64,000 nt of DNA from Stenotrophomonas nematodicola. GTDB taxonomy: Bacteria; Pseudomonadota; Gammaproteobacteria; Xanthomonadales; Xanthomonadaceae. Numbering within the stretch: position 1 is the stretch's first letter; every line of letters begins with the position of its first letter. The position numbers and the translations under genes are program-made. Of the stretch, positions 45,614-53,864 are shown in pieces. The notes under the pieces were generated by a model that was given only the letters and a program-made list of their open reading frames with translations, ran no database searches and was not told the origin of the DNA. The stretch covers positions 124,001 through 188,000 of the forward strand of contig NZ_WIAY01000003.1 in the NCBI RefSeq assembly GCF_009467805.1, in the 5' to 3' direction.

Positions 45614-46651
45614 TCACTGTCCCAGGGCTTTGAGCAGGCGCGCCTGCCACTGCTGCGGCGTCATGATCGAGGCGTTGTCCCACTGGCCACGCGCGTCCGG
45701 GCCCTGCACGTAGGAGGGCTCGAACATCTGCCATACCAGCACCTGCGGCTTGTGCTGCTTGAACTCGGGCGATTCCAGGTACTCCAGCAGCATCACCCAG
45801 TGACCCACGTTGCCGGGCTTCCAGTTCACCGACACCGGCCGGTCGAGCACATTGGACAGCTTCTGCGGGAACCCGAAGTACGGCTGCACCATGCTGTGTC
45901 CGGTCACGTGCACGGGCGCGGGCGCGTCATCCAGCAGCGACTGCTGGTCGGACTGGCGTCGCACGGTGAAGGTGTCGCGACCGATGGCCTTGCGCTGTGC
46001 GTCGGTGAGGAACAGCTCGGCCAGATCGCCGAAGCGGCGCTCCTTGATCTCGCTGCCCAGCGCCATGCCGGTGCCGGCCTCGCCAGCGAGCGTGGGCACC
46101 TGCTGCCGCACCTGGGCAGCCACGGCCACGGCCACCGCATCGGCGGCGGCCTGGGTCCAGTGCTGATCGCTGCGGTAGAACACGTCCTGCCCGCCCTGCT
46201 TGGTCTGGTGCAGCACCTGCAGCGCGTCCACCGCCGGCACGCCCGCCTTCTCCAGGCCGTCGTGCACCAGCGCATAGCGCCCCCGCACCGCATCCCCCAG
46301 CCGTTTGCCGTCGGGCAGCCTGTCCTCGTAGAACAGCGCCTTGTCCGGCAGCACCAGCACCTCCAGTTTGACGCCGGCGGCGTCCAGGGCGCGCTTGGCA
46401 TCGGCGATCAGTGCGGTGTTGCGGGCGATGGCCGGCGCATCCACGTCGGTCAGGCTGCCCCAGGCCGGGAACAACCAGCCGTCCTTGCCGATCAGCACGA
46501 TCGAGGAATCCTGGTTGGCCGCGGCGGGGGCCGGCGCTGCGGCCGGCGCCTGGGCAACTGCCGGGGCCGTTGCCAGCAACGTGGCGCACAAGGCGGCCGG
46601 CAGCAGCAGCGCCGAACGGAGCGGCGGCGTGGGGCGATGGGGTCGGGTCAT
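45614..46651 (-). CDS. Periplasmic AlgX-like SGNH acyltransferase
   Basis: 345-aa secreted protein: signal peptide (ALLLPAALCATLLATAPAVA, cut near 34), Ala/Pro linker, then an AlgX/AlgJ domain with IGKDGWLFPAWG (54-65), LVLPDKALFYEDRLP, the catalytic-type SDQHW (161-165) and GHSMVQPYFGFPQKLSN (Ser253). All three SGNH residues are visible, unlike a simple binding protein. It begins the acylation half of the operon, 20 nt after the NfrA-like gene. Confidence 0.82.
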   Translation of the reverse strand: MTRPHRPTPPLRSALLLPAALCATLLATAPAVAQAPAAAPAPAAANQDSSIVLIGKDGWLFPAWGSLTDVDAPAIARNTALIADAKRALDAAGVKLEVLVLPDKALFYEDRLPDGKRLGDAVRGRYALVHDGLEKAGVPAVDALQVLHQTKQGGQDVFYRSDQHWTQAAADAVAVAVAAQVRQQVPTLAGEAGTGMALGSEIKERRFGDLAELFLTDAQRKAIGRDTFTVRRQSDQQSLLDDAPAPVHVTGHSMVQPYFGFPQKLSNVLDRPVSVNWKPGNVGHWVMLLEYLESPEFKQHKPQVLVWQMFEPSYVQGPDARGQWDNASIMTPQQWQARLLKALGQ

Positions 46652-46671
46652 CGTCGATTCCTTTTCGATGG

Positions 46672-49500
46672 TCAGTAGTAGAGCGTGGCGGTGGCGAACA
46701 GGCCCTTGGCCCGCTGGGTGTCGCCGCCGCCAATGGCAAAGCGGTACTGCACGCCCAGATCGAGGTACGAGCGCGCCGCGTTGTAGTGGTCTTCGCGGAA
46801 CCAGTAGCGCACGCCCACGCCCGGCCCGGCACCCAGCGACCAGCTGCTGGCGGTGTCGGACAGGTCGAAGGACTGCGCGCCGATCAACGGATAGGCGATG
46901 CCGCGCACCTTGGAACGCTGATCGATCCAGTCCGCACCGACCACCAGGTAGGGATTGATCACCCAGCGGGTCTGGTCGGCGCCGAAACGGTAGCTGCGTC
47001 CGGCACGCAGCTCGGCCGCGCCAAACCACTGCTGGCGGCGCAGGCGGCCGTCGGAGTCGGTCAGGCGCGCCATCGTGTCACCGTTCATGTCGATGCGGTC
47101 GACGGTGAAATGCGCACGGTTGTCATCCCAGCTGAAGCCGGCCTGGGCATAGCCGCTGATGGTCCACCACTGATTGACGTCGGTGCGCACGCCGGTGCCG
47201 TTGTAGAAGCCGTAGGTCAGGTAGGACATCCAGCCGCCGGCGTTGTCGCTGAGCCGGTAGCGCGCGGCGGTGGTCATCTGCAGCGGCTGGCTGGATTCCA
47301 GCTGGATACGGCACTGGATCGCCGCCGAATCCGGGTAGACGCCGCCGTTGCGGGTGGCCGTGCCGATGAACTGGCGGCGCTCGATGCCGGCGCTCAGGCC
47401 GGTCTGGCCGAAGGCGTAGCGGACGCCGAACGAGGCGATGGTGGACGGCCAGCCGGCAATGGAGCGCGACCGGCTGAGGCGTTCGGCACGCGCGCGTGCG
47501 TCTTCGGTCGCCACGCCCGTGCAGGGGTCCACGGCCAGGATCGACTCGTAGGTCCCGCCTTCGTCGTACAGCGTGTTGGCGATGCGCGCATACGCCTCCA
47601 GCGTCCCGTGGCGGGTGTTCAACGCCGGCGGACGCCAGAACGCTTCCAGCGTACCGAACACCGAATCGCCGGGCGTGCTGATGGCCGCGCCGCCCAGATT
47701 GGTGGCGGCCTGGCGGGCACCGCGGTAGCCGGCCGAGGCGGTGATGCCCCATTCGCGCGAGAGATTGGCGATCGAGCTGCGGGTGTTGTAGCGCTGGCTT
47801 TTGTCCAGCTTCAGCGTCCCCGCGTCGGCGCTGTCGATGGCGCCGCGCAGCAGGCTCACGGCCTGGCGGTTGTCGCCACTGGCGGCACTGGCGTAGGCCT
47901 GGTCCAGCACCACGGTCGGCGGTGCCTTGCCGGTGGCCTGGGCCGCGCGGAAATCGGCCAGCGCCTGTTCGGGCTGGCCGACGCGCTGGTTGAGGTAGCC
48001 GCGCTGCATCAGCAGACCGGCATCGGCGGGCCTGGCTGCCAACGCCGTATCCAGCCGCTCACGGGCCTGTGCCGCCTGGGCGCGATCACCGGCCGACAGC
48101 GTGGTGGTCAGCAGCGACTGCAGTGTCGGGTTCTGCGGATCTTCCTCCACTGCGCGCTGCGCCTGGCGGATCGCTTCCTGGTAGTCCTGCCGGCCGAACG
48201 CCGCGTAGGCACGCTGCGCGGGGCCGCCTTCGCCCTGCAGGTCGGCCGGCATCAGTTCGCACTGCGTGCCGTAGGGCGTGTCGCGGCACTGCTGGAACGG
48301 TGCAGGGTAATCGGCCAGGGTGAGTTCCTTGCCGCTTCCAGCATGGCGCAGCGTCTTGGCACGCTGCGCCACGGCAGCCTCGAGGACCTGGCGCGCATCG
48401 CCATCCAGGTCGGCATAGGTGTCCTGCTGCAGCGGCTGCAGCGGCTGCAGCAGCGCCGCCGCGCGCGCGCGGTCACCGGCCGCGATGGCGGCATCGGTGG
48501 CGAGCAGTCGCACATTGCGCCGCTGCTGGTCGTCCAGCCAGTCCTGCTGCAAGGCCGCATCGAAGTCGGCATTGGCCGCCTCGGTCTTGCCCTGGCGCTG
48601 GCGCAGGTATGCGCGCATGACCAGTGCCACGGTATCTTCGCTGTCGTTTTCCAGCGCCTGGTCGGCGGTGCGCTCGGCCGCAGGCAACTGCTCGTCGAGC
48701 AGTTGCGCGGTCATCAGCAGCAGCCGGTGGGATGCCACGTCCGGCGCACGCGCAACGGCCTCCCGGGCATAGCCGGTGGCCGCGTTGAAATCCTGCGCGA
48801 TCAGCGCCTGGTAGCCTTCCTGCGCCGGCTTGACCGCGCGCTGGCGCCCCAGCGCGACACGCTTGGCCTGCAGGTCGCCGACATTGGGCGCGCCCAACTG
48901 GATGGCCATCGCCGCCGCCGCATCGGCCTGTTCCAACTGCTGCTGCGCTTCCAGCGACGCCACCCACAGGGTCGCCCAGGCGCCCTGCTGCGGCTGCTGG
49001 CGGAAGGCCTGCTCGGCCTTGCTGGCCGCTTCATCCATGCGGTCGTTGTTGTAGGCCTCGTACGCCTGCGTGGCCAGCGCGAAGGCACGCTGGTACGCCT
49101 GTTCGGACGCGCTTGGCCGGGCGGCAGCGGACGGGCGGCCGCCGCTGGTGGAGGCACCGCGCGCTGGCGCCGCAGCGGCCAGACCGGGCAGCGCCGGGTC
49201 GCGCAGGCCATCGGCGATGGCCCGCTGGGCCAGGCGGCGTGCCTCGTCGGGGCGGCCGAGTTTCTGCGCGGCGTAGATCTGCAGCAGGCGCAGGCGGACC
49301 ACGTCGGGGCGCAGGCGCGCCGCCTCGGTGGCCGTGCGGTAGGCCTGCGGATAGTCACCGCGCTCGTAGGCACCGAACGCCTGCTCGGCAATGCGGTAGG
49401 CGTTGCCGGACAGCGGCAGCGGTTCCTGCGCCTGCGCGCTGGCGCAACCCAGCCCGAGCAGGCTCAGCGCGATCATGCTCGAAAGCAGCGTGGTTCTCAT
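46672..49500 (-). CDS. NfrA-like outer-membrane TPR/beta-barrel polysaccharide exporter
   Basis: 942-aa secreted protein: signal peptide cut near residue 24 (CASAQA), about 550 residues of TPR-like helical repeats (YRIAEQAFGAYERGDYPQAYRTATEAARLRPD and many Ala-rich repeats), then a C-terminal barrel of about 360 residues rich in aromatic strands and ending ATLYY. The C-terminal region (REWGITASAGYRG ... SSWSLGAGPGVGVRYWFREDHYNA) resembles the NfrA C-terminal domain. E. coli NfrA is the outer-membrane component of a c-di-GMP-controlled polysaccharide pathway and the phage N4 receptor. It overlaps the nfrB-like gene by 4 nt (ATGA). Confidence 0.82.
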   Translation of the reverse strand: MRTTLLSSMIALSLLGLGCASAQAQEPLPLSGNAYRIAEQAFGAYERGDYPQAYRTATEAARLRPDVVRLRLLQIYAAQKLGRPDEARRLAQRAIADGLRDPALPGLAAAAPARGASTSGGRPSAAARPSASEQAYQRAFALATQAYEAYNNDRMDEAASKAEQAFRQQPQQGAWATLWVASLEAQQQLEQADAAAAMAIQLGAPNVGDLQAKRVALGRQRAVKPAQEGYQALIAQDFNAATGYAREAVARAPDVASHRLLLMTAQLLDEQLPAAERTADQALENDSEDTVALVMRAYLRQRQGKTEAANADFDAALQQDWLDDQQRRNVRLLATDAAIAAGDRARAAALLQPLQPLQQDTYADLDGDARQVLEAAVAQRAKTLRHAGSGKELTLADYPAPFQQCRDTPYGTQCELMPADLQGEGGPAQRAYAAFGRQDYQEAIRQAQRAVEEDPQNPTLQSLLTTTLSAGDRAQAAQARERLDTALAARPADAGLLMQRGYLNQRVGQPEQALADFRAAQATGKAPPTVVLDQAYASAASGDNRQAVSLLRGAIDSADAGTLKLDKSQRYNTRSSIANLSREWGITASAGYRGARQAATNLGGAAISTPGDSVFGTLEAFWRPPALNTRHGTLEAYARIANTLYDEGGTYESILAVDPCTGVATEDARARAERLSRSRSIAGWPSTIASFGVRYAFGQTGLSAGIERRQFIGTATRNGGVYPDSAAIQCRIQLESSQPLQMTTAARYRLSDNAGGWMSYLTYGFYNGTGVRTDVNQWWTISGYAQAGFSWDDNRAHFTVDRIDMNGDTMARLTDSDGRLRRQQWFGAAELRAGRSYRFGADQTRWVINPYLVVGADWIDQRSKVRGIAYPLIGAQSFDLSDTASSWSLGAGPGVGVRYWFREDHYNAARSYLDLGVQYRFAIGGGDTQRAKGLFATATLYY

Positions 49501-51641
49501 GCCTTCAGCTCTCCGCTGGCACTGTACTGGGGAAGGCCCGAGCGGCGGTGCTGCTCGCGCACGGCGGTGGCGATGGCCGCTTCGGTGGCCACGCCATGTT
49601 TGACCAGATAGTCGCCGATGCGGCCGTCGCGCTGCGGCTTGTACTCGTCCAGCACGCGCTCGAACTGGTCGCGCGGGATCAGGCGCATTTCCACCAGCAG
49701 GTCGCCGAGCAGCGGCACCGCGTCGATGCGGTAGGTCTCGCCACTGATCAGGCGCAGGCCGGCATTGATCTCGCTTTCGCGGGCGATCGACTGCACCACT
49801 GAGGTGGCCGGCAGCCCCTTCAGCAGTTGCGCCTGTTCGGCCTCGGACAACGGGTTGGCGACCGCCACCGACAGTTCGTCGGGCGTGTCCGAGGGCAGCG
49901 GCAGCAGCCGCCACTGCACGCATGCGTCCACCGGCAGCGGGAACTGCCCGCTCTGCAGGTACGCCACGTCGATCACCGCCCGCGGCAGGTCACCCTGGAA
50001 GGCGATGGCTTCGGCCAGCGTTTCATCATCCAACCACCCCTGCGAGACCAGAATGCGGCCGAGCGGCTGCTGACGCCCGCCCTCCTGCTGCTGCAACGCT
50101 TCTTCCAGCCGTTCCGGCTCGACCGCCTGCCAGGTGGTGAGCAGCTCGCCCAGGCGCTTGCGGGTCTGCACAAGCTGCGAGGCGCTGGGGAAATCGTGCA
50201 TGGTCTTGTCCCATACCATGCGCTTGCCGAACAGCAGGTACAGCAGGAACATCCGCCACGCGCGGGCGGTGGCCATGAAGTTGATCATGTTGCCGACCAC
50301 CATGCGCGGGATCGACATCAGCGCATGTTCCCAGCCGTACAGCTTGTTGACGAAATAGAAGCGCTGCACCACGCGCGTGGCCAGTGCGGCGGTGGTCAGC
50401 AGCGCCACGTTCATCTGCCAGGTGCCGGCCTGGAAGATGGTGGGGAACTGGGTGTTCCACAGGCCGCTGACCTTGAGCACCCAGAACAGCAGCAACTGCA
50501 GGAAGATCACGTAGGCAATGATGCTGACGAAGGACGTGACAATGCCCTTGCGATCGCGCGCGAGCAGGTATTTGGTCGCCAGCGAGCCGCGCCAGCCCAG
50601 CGTTTCCCAGCTCTGCAGGCCGATGCCCAGCACCCAGCGCGCCTTCTGCCGGTAGGACGCGCGGAAGTTGTCGGGGAAGTACTCACGCACGCACAGCGCC
50701 ATGCCCTGGGTGCGCTCGCGCACCGGACCCCAGCCAAACCACGACGGACGGCGCACGCGGAACTGCACCGGGAAGCGCGCGAAGATGGAATGCATGCCCA
50801 TCGCCGCCAGTCGCGCGCCGACGTCGTAATCCTCGGTCAGGCTGTCAGTGTTGAACGGCTGGTTGTTGGTGGCCTCGCTCAGTGCCAGCAGTGCCTTGCG
50901 CGAGAAACACGTGCCGACGCCGGCCGAGGGCACCATGCCGGAAACGCTCTCGCGCACTACCAGGTCCTTGGCGTGCCATTCGGCGAACTCGTCCATGTAC
51001 ACGCCGGCGATCAGCTCGTACCACTCGCGGTCCAGCGAGGTCACCGGCAACTGGATCATGTCCTTGCGCGGCAGCAGGTAGTTGAAGAAGCGCAGCTCCA
51101 TCGGGTGCAGCACGTCCTCGCTGTCGTGCAGGATCACTCCGGCAAACTCGATGCCGTGGCGCTTCTCGTAGTCGAAGATCGACAGGATCAGCCAGTTCAG
51201 GCAGTCGGCCTTGCTGGTCGGCCCCGGATGCGGCACTTCGACGCGACGCAGCCGCTTGTAGCGGCGGCGCATGCGTTCCACTTCGGCAATGGTTTCGGCA
51301 TCGTTGGGATAGGTGCCCACGAAGACGATGTACTCGCGGTAGTCGAGCACGTCGATCATGTTCTCGACCATCTGCGCGATCACGTCGTACTCGGCCCAGG
51401 CCGGCACCATGATCGCCAGCGGCTGTTCCGGCCGCTGCAGCAGGTCCTGCTGGGTCAGCGGCCGGTATTCGCGGCGCTTCTTCACTGTCAGGGTGCGCCA
51501 GGTTTCGCGCACCCAATACCAGACATCGATGAACAGGTCGTCCAGGCTGGAAATCAGGATCAACACGGCCACCGCCGCCGCGACGGTTTCCAGTCCGGCG
51601 TAGTAGTTGGCCAGGTAGATATCCCAGTGCAGGCCGTCCAC
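49497..51641 (-). CDS. NfrB-like GT2 glycosyltransferase with two MshEN-like modules
   Basis: 714-aa inner-membrane polymerase. An N-terminal membrane segment (about 17-32) is followed by a GT2 domain with HDSEDVLHP (DxD-type, 172-180), TEDYDVGARL (269-278) and the processive RQKARW (331-336), then several membrane segments to about 475. The C-terminus holds two tandem pairs of 24-residue RLGxxL...LxxxLxxQ motifs: RLGELL... (496-519) with PLGRIL... (526-549), and LLGDLL... with RIGDYL... (about 644-698). This is the pattern of the MshEN c-di-GMP-binding fold. It resembles NfrB, which makes a ManNAc polymer from WecB-derived UDP-ManNAc. Confidence 0.85.
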   Translation of the reverse strand: MDGLHWDIYLANYYAGLETVAAAVAVLILISSLDDLFIDVWYWVRETWRTLTVKKRREYRPLTQQDLLQRPEQPLAIMVPAWAEYDVIAQMVENMIDVLDYREYIVFVGTYPNDAETIAEVERMRRRYKRLRRVEVPHPGPTSKADCLNWLILSIFDYEKRHGIEFAGVILHDSEDVLHPMELRFFNYLLPRKDMIQLPVTSLDREWYELIAGVYMDEFAEWHAKDLVVRESVSGMVPSAGVGTCFSRKALLALSEATNNQPFNTDSLTEDYDVGARLAAMGMHSIFARFPVQFRVRRPSWFGWGPVRERTQGMALCVREYFPDNFRASYRQKARWVLGIGLQSWETLGWRGSLATKYLLARDRKGIVTSFVSIIAYVIFLQLLLFWVLKVSGLWNTQFPTIFQAGTWQMNVALLTTAALATRVVQRFYFVNKLYGWEHALMSIPRMVVGNMINFMATARAWRMFLLYLLFGKRMVWDKTMHDFPSASQLVQTRKRLGELLTTWQAVEPERLEEALQQQEGGRQQPLGRILVSQGWLDDETLAEAIAFQGDLPRAVIDVAYLQSGQFPLPVDACVQWRLLPLPSDTPDELSVAVANPLSEAEQAQLLKGLPATSVVQSIARESEINAGLRLISGETYRIDAVPLLGDLLVEMRLIPRDQFERVLDEYKPQRDGRIGDYLVKHGVATEAAIATAVREQHRRSGLPQYSASGELKA

Positions 51642-51647
51642 GGCGAA

Positions 51648-53864
51648 TCAGTGACCGGTCGAGGCGGACTTGCGGCGACGACGGACCTGCGCAACGCGCG
51701 CGGCCAGCAGCATGAACACCACCACGCCCACCAGCACCAGCAGCCACACCATGTGCTGCTGCCAGACCGGTTCGGGATTGCCCTGCTTGGCGACGTTGGC
51801 GCCGGTCGGGTCCTGGCCATCGAAGTCCTGGACCACGCCACGCCCGTCCAGCAGCGCGATGTTGCCGCGGATCAGCCGGAACGGTTCACCGATCTGCGGC
51901 GCATGCGCGCCGAGCTCGCGGTAGATCACCCCGGTCCTGTCGCCGCTGCCGACGACTTCCACCAGCGCCGACTGGTCCAGCCCGGCCACATCCAGCAGCA
52001 CCTGCTTGCCGGTGCCGGCGATCACCAGGTGGCCATCGCGCACCGCGCCGCTGGACGCCACGTCCTGCGGGGCCAGCGCAAAGCTCAGGTAGGCACCGGC
52101 CGGCGCGATGGACGCCTTGGCGTCACTGACCTTGAGCACCGCGTGGGTCGGCGAGGCGCCGGCGGCGCTGGCGATGTGGATCACCTTGGCCAGCGAGGCC
52201 GGCGCATCCTGCAGCCAGGTCGCCGGTACGAACACGTCGTGCTTGCCGGCGAGCTGCGCGGCGGCGCCGACGAAGTCCGGCGCCATGCTGCGGTCGGCCA
52301 GGCGCAGGTGGCTGCTGGGCAGCACCGACACCGGATAGCCGGTGGCCGGGTCATGGCAGTACGGCCGCGCCGGTTGGCGCAGGAAGCTGATTTTTACCTG
52401 ATTGCGGGCGGCCAGCGCGTAGCTGGGCACGGTGGCGACCAGGCGTTGCGGCTTGCCGTCGTTGGCCAGCACCTTGGCGCCGAGCAGGTAGTCGTTGAAG
52501 AAGATGGACGCTACCGCGCCCTGCCCGGCCGGGTTCGGCGCGGCAGACACGTCGAGCACCACTTCGCTGGGCAGACGGCCTTCGCTGGACAGTGCGCCCA
52601 GATCGAACGTGGCAATGCGGTCACCGCGCGTGACGATGTCCTGGGTGCCGGCCATCGCTCCGAGGCGGCTGAGCAGCACCACGTCCTTGTCGGCCTGCGG
52701 CAGCAGCGCCTGCTCAACCTGCAGCGAACGGCCCAGCGCATAGGCGCGCCACTGTTCGGTCAGCAGGCCGGCCACCTTGGCGCCGGCCCCCACCGCGACC
52801 AGCAGGGTCGGACGCCCGCCGACCATCGCCACCTGCACCGACGCGGTCCCCGGGGCGGTTTCCAGGCCGGCCATGTCGGCGCGGCGCCACTGGGTGAATG
52901 CCGCTGCCGCATCGGGCGACGCCGCAGCGACCTCGGTCGCCAGCGCATCCAGCGCGGCGCGCACGGCGGCACGCAGCGGGTCGCTGGTCACCGCCACGTC
53001 CGGCGCGAGCGGACCGTCGGCCAGCGACAGCAGCGCGCCGACTTCGGCCAGACTGCCGATCCGGTGGGTGGCGCTGCCATCGGCAAGGGCGGCATACGCG
53101 GGAATGCCGGCCAGGCTGGCCGGGATCACCAGCCCGCGCAGGTCCACCGTGCCGCCCACGGCCGGCAGGCCCACCACGTCCACGCGCTTGCCGCCATTTT
53201 CCAGTGCAGTGCCCACGCGCCAGGCCGCGTCGTAGCTTTCTACGCCGAGCGCGCGGCCATCGACCAGCAGGCGGACCCGGGCCGGCAACGCGCCCCATGC
53301 CTTGGCCACGGTGTCGATCTGGCGGCCATCGAAGCGATAGCTGAAGCGCGTGTCCGGCGACAGCCGCAACACGTTGGCCGGCGCGCTCTGGTCGGCGCAC
53401 TGGTAGTCGGACACCACGGACCACCAGCCCACGCCGAAGCGGACGAAGCCGCTGGGACGGGCGAAGCCGTCGATGCCGATCAACTGGCTGGCGTCGCCCT
53501 GGGCGTCGGTGATCGAGCGCGCCGAGACCGGGTCGCCATCAACCGACAGCAGACTGGAGGTACGCCCGGTATGGCCGCGCACGTAGCGGGCATCGAGCTG
53601 CAGCTGCGCCTCGCGGGTCTCCACCCCGGCGGGCACCGGCAGGTAGATCTCGCGCTGGCTCTCCTGCCCGCTCAGCACCACCGGCTGGGTGAAGCCCAGG
53701 TCGCGGAGGGTCATGCTGCGGCTGACCGTGCTGTCGCCGGCCCACTCGGTGAACTGGCCGGCCACACTGTCGGCAGCCAGCGCCGTCGGCAGGGGACAGA
53801 TCAGGACCAGGGCCAGCGGCAATACCTTGGAGAAGCGTGCGGTACTACGGTTGGTCTTGGTCAT
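51648..53864 (-). CDS. BcsB-like periplasmic polysaccharide synthase subunit
   Basis: 738-aa protein with a signal peptide (VLPLALVLICPLPTALA, cut near 31), a large periplasmic region of beta-sandwich/jelly-roll domains (PVVLSGQESQREIYLPVPAG, GFVRFGVGWWSVVSDYQCADQ, PSEVVLDVSAAPNP), and one C-terminal membrane anchor (WLLVLVGVVVFMLLAARVAQV) with a basic tail. This layout equals BcsB, which guides the nascent glucan in cellulose synthase. It lies 6 nt upstream of the nfrB-like gene and overlaps wecB by 4 nt, so it probably pairs with that glycosyltransferase. Confidence 0.78.
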   Translation of the reverse strand: MTKTNRSTARFSKVLPLALVLICPLPTALAADSVAGQFTEWAGDSTVSRSMTLRDLGFTQPVVLSGQESQREIYLPVPAGVETREAQLQLDARYVRGHTGRTSSLLSVDGDPVSARSITDAQGDASQLIGIDGFARPSGFVRFGVGWWSVVSDYQCADQSAPANVLRLSPDTRFSYRFDGRQIDTVAKAWGALPARVRLLVDGRALGVESYDAAWRVGTALENGGKRVDVVGLPAVGGTVDLRGLVIPASLAGIPAYAALADGSATHRIGSLAEVGALLSLADGPLAPDVAVTSDPLRAAVRAALDALATEVAAASPDAAAAFTQWRRADMAGLETAPGTASVQVAMVGGRPTLLVAVGAGAKVAGLLTEQWRAYALGRSLQVEQALLPQADKDVVLLSRLGAMAGTQDIVTRGDRIATFDLGALSSEGRLPSEVVLDVSAAPNPAGQGAVASIFFNDYLLGAKVLANDGKPQRLVATVPSYALAARNQVKISFLRQPARPYCHDPATGYPVSVLPSSHLRLADRSMAPDFVGAAAQLAGKHDVFVPATWLQDAPASLAKVIHIASAAGASPTHAVLKVSDAKASIAPAGAYLSFALAPQDVASSGAVRDGHLVIAGTGKQVLLDVAGLDQSALVEVVGSGDRTGVIYRELGAHAPQIGEPFRLIRGNIALLDGRGVVQDFDGQDPTGANVAKQGNPEPVWQQHMVWLLVLVGVVVFMLLAARVAQVRRRRKSASTGH

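Noticed and set aside
39322-46651. Alginate biosynthesis locus (AlgI, AlgX, AlgF-like genes).
   Set aside because: No algD, alg8, alg44, algG, algK, algE or algL homologue is present; the polymerase is NfrB-like and the precursor enzyme is a UDP-GlcNAc epimerase.
49497-53864. Cellulose synthase operon (BcsB-like next to a GT2 enzyme).
   Set aside because: The polymerase has no PilZ domain and carries MshEN-like modules; no bcsZ is seen, and the exporter resembles NfrA rather than BcsC.
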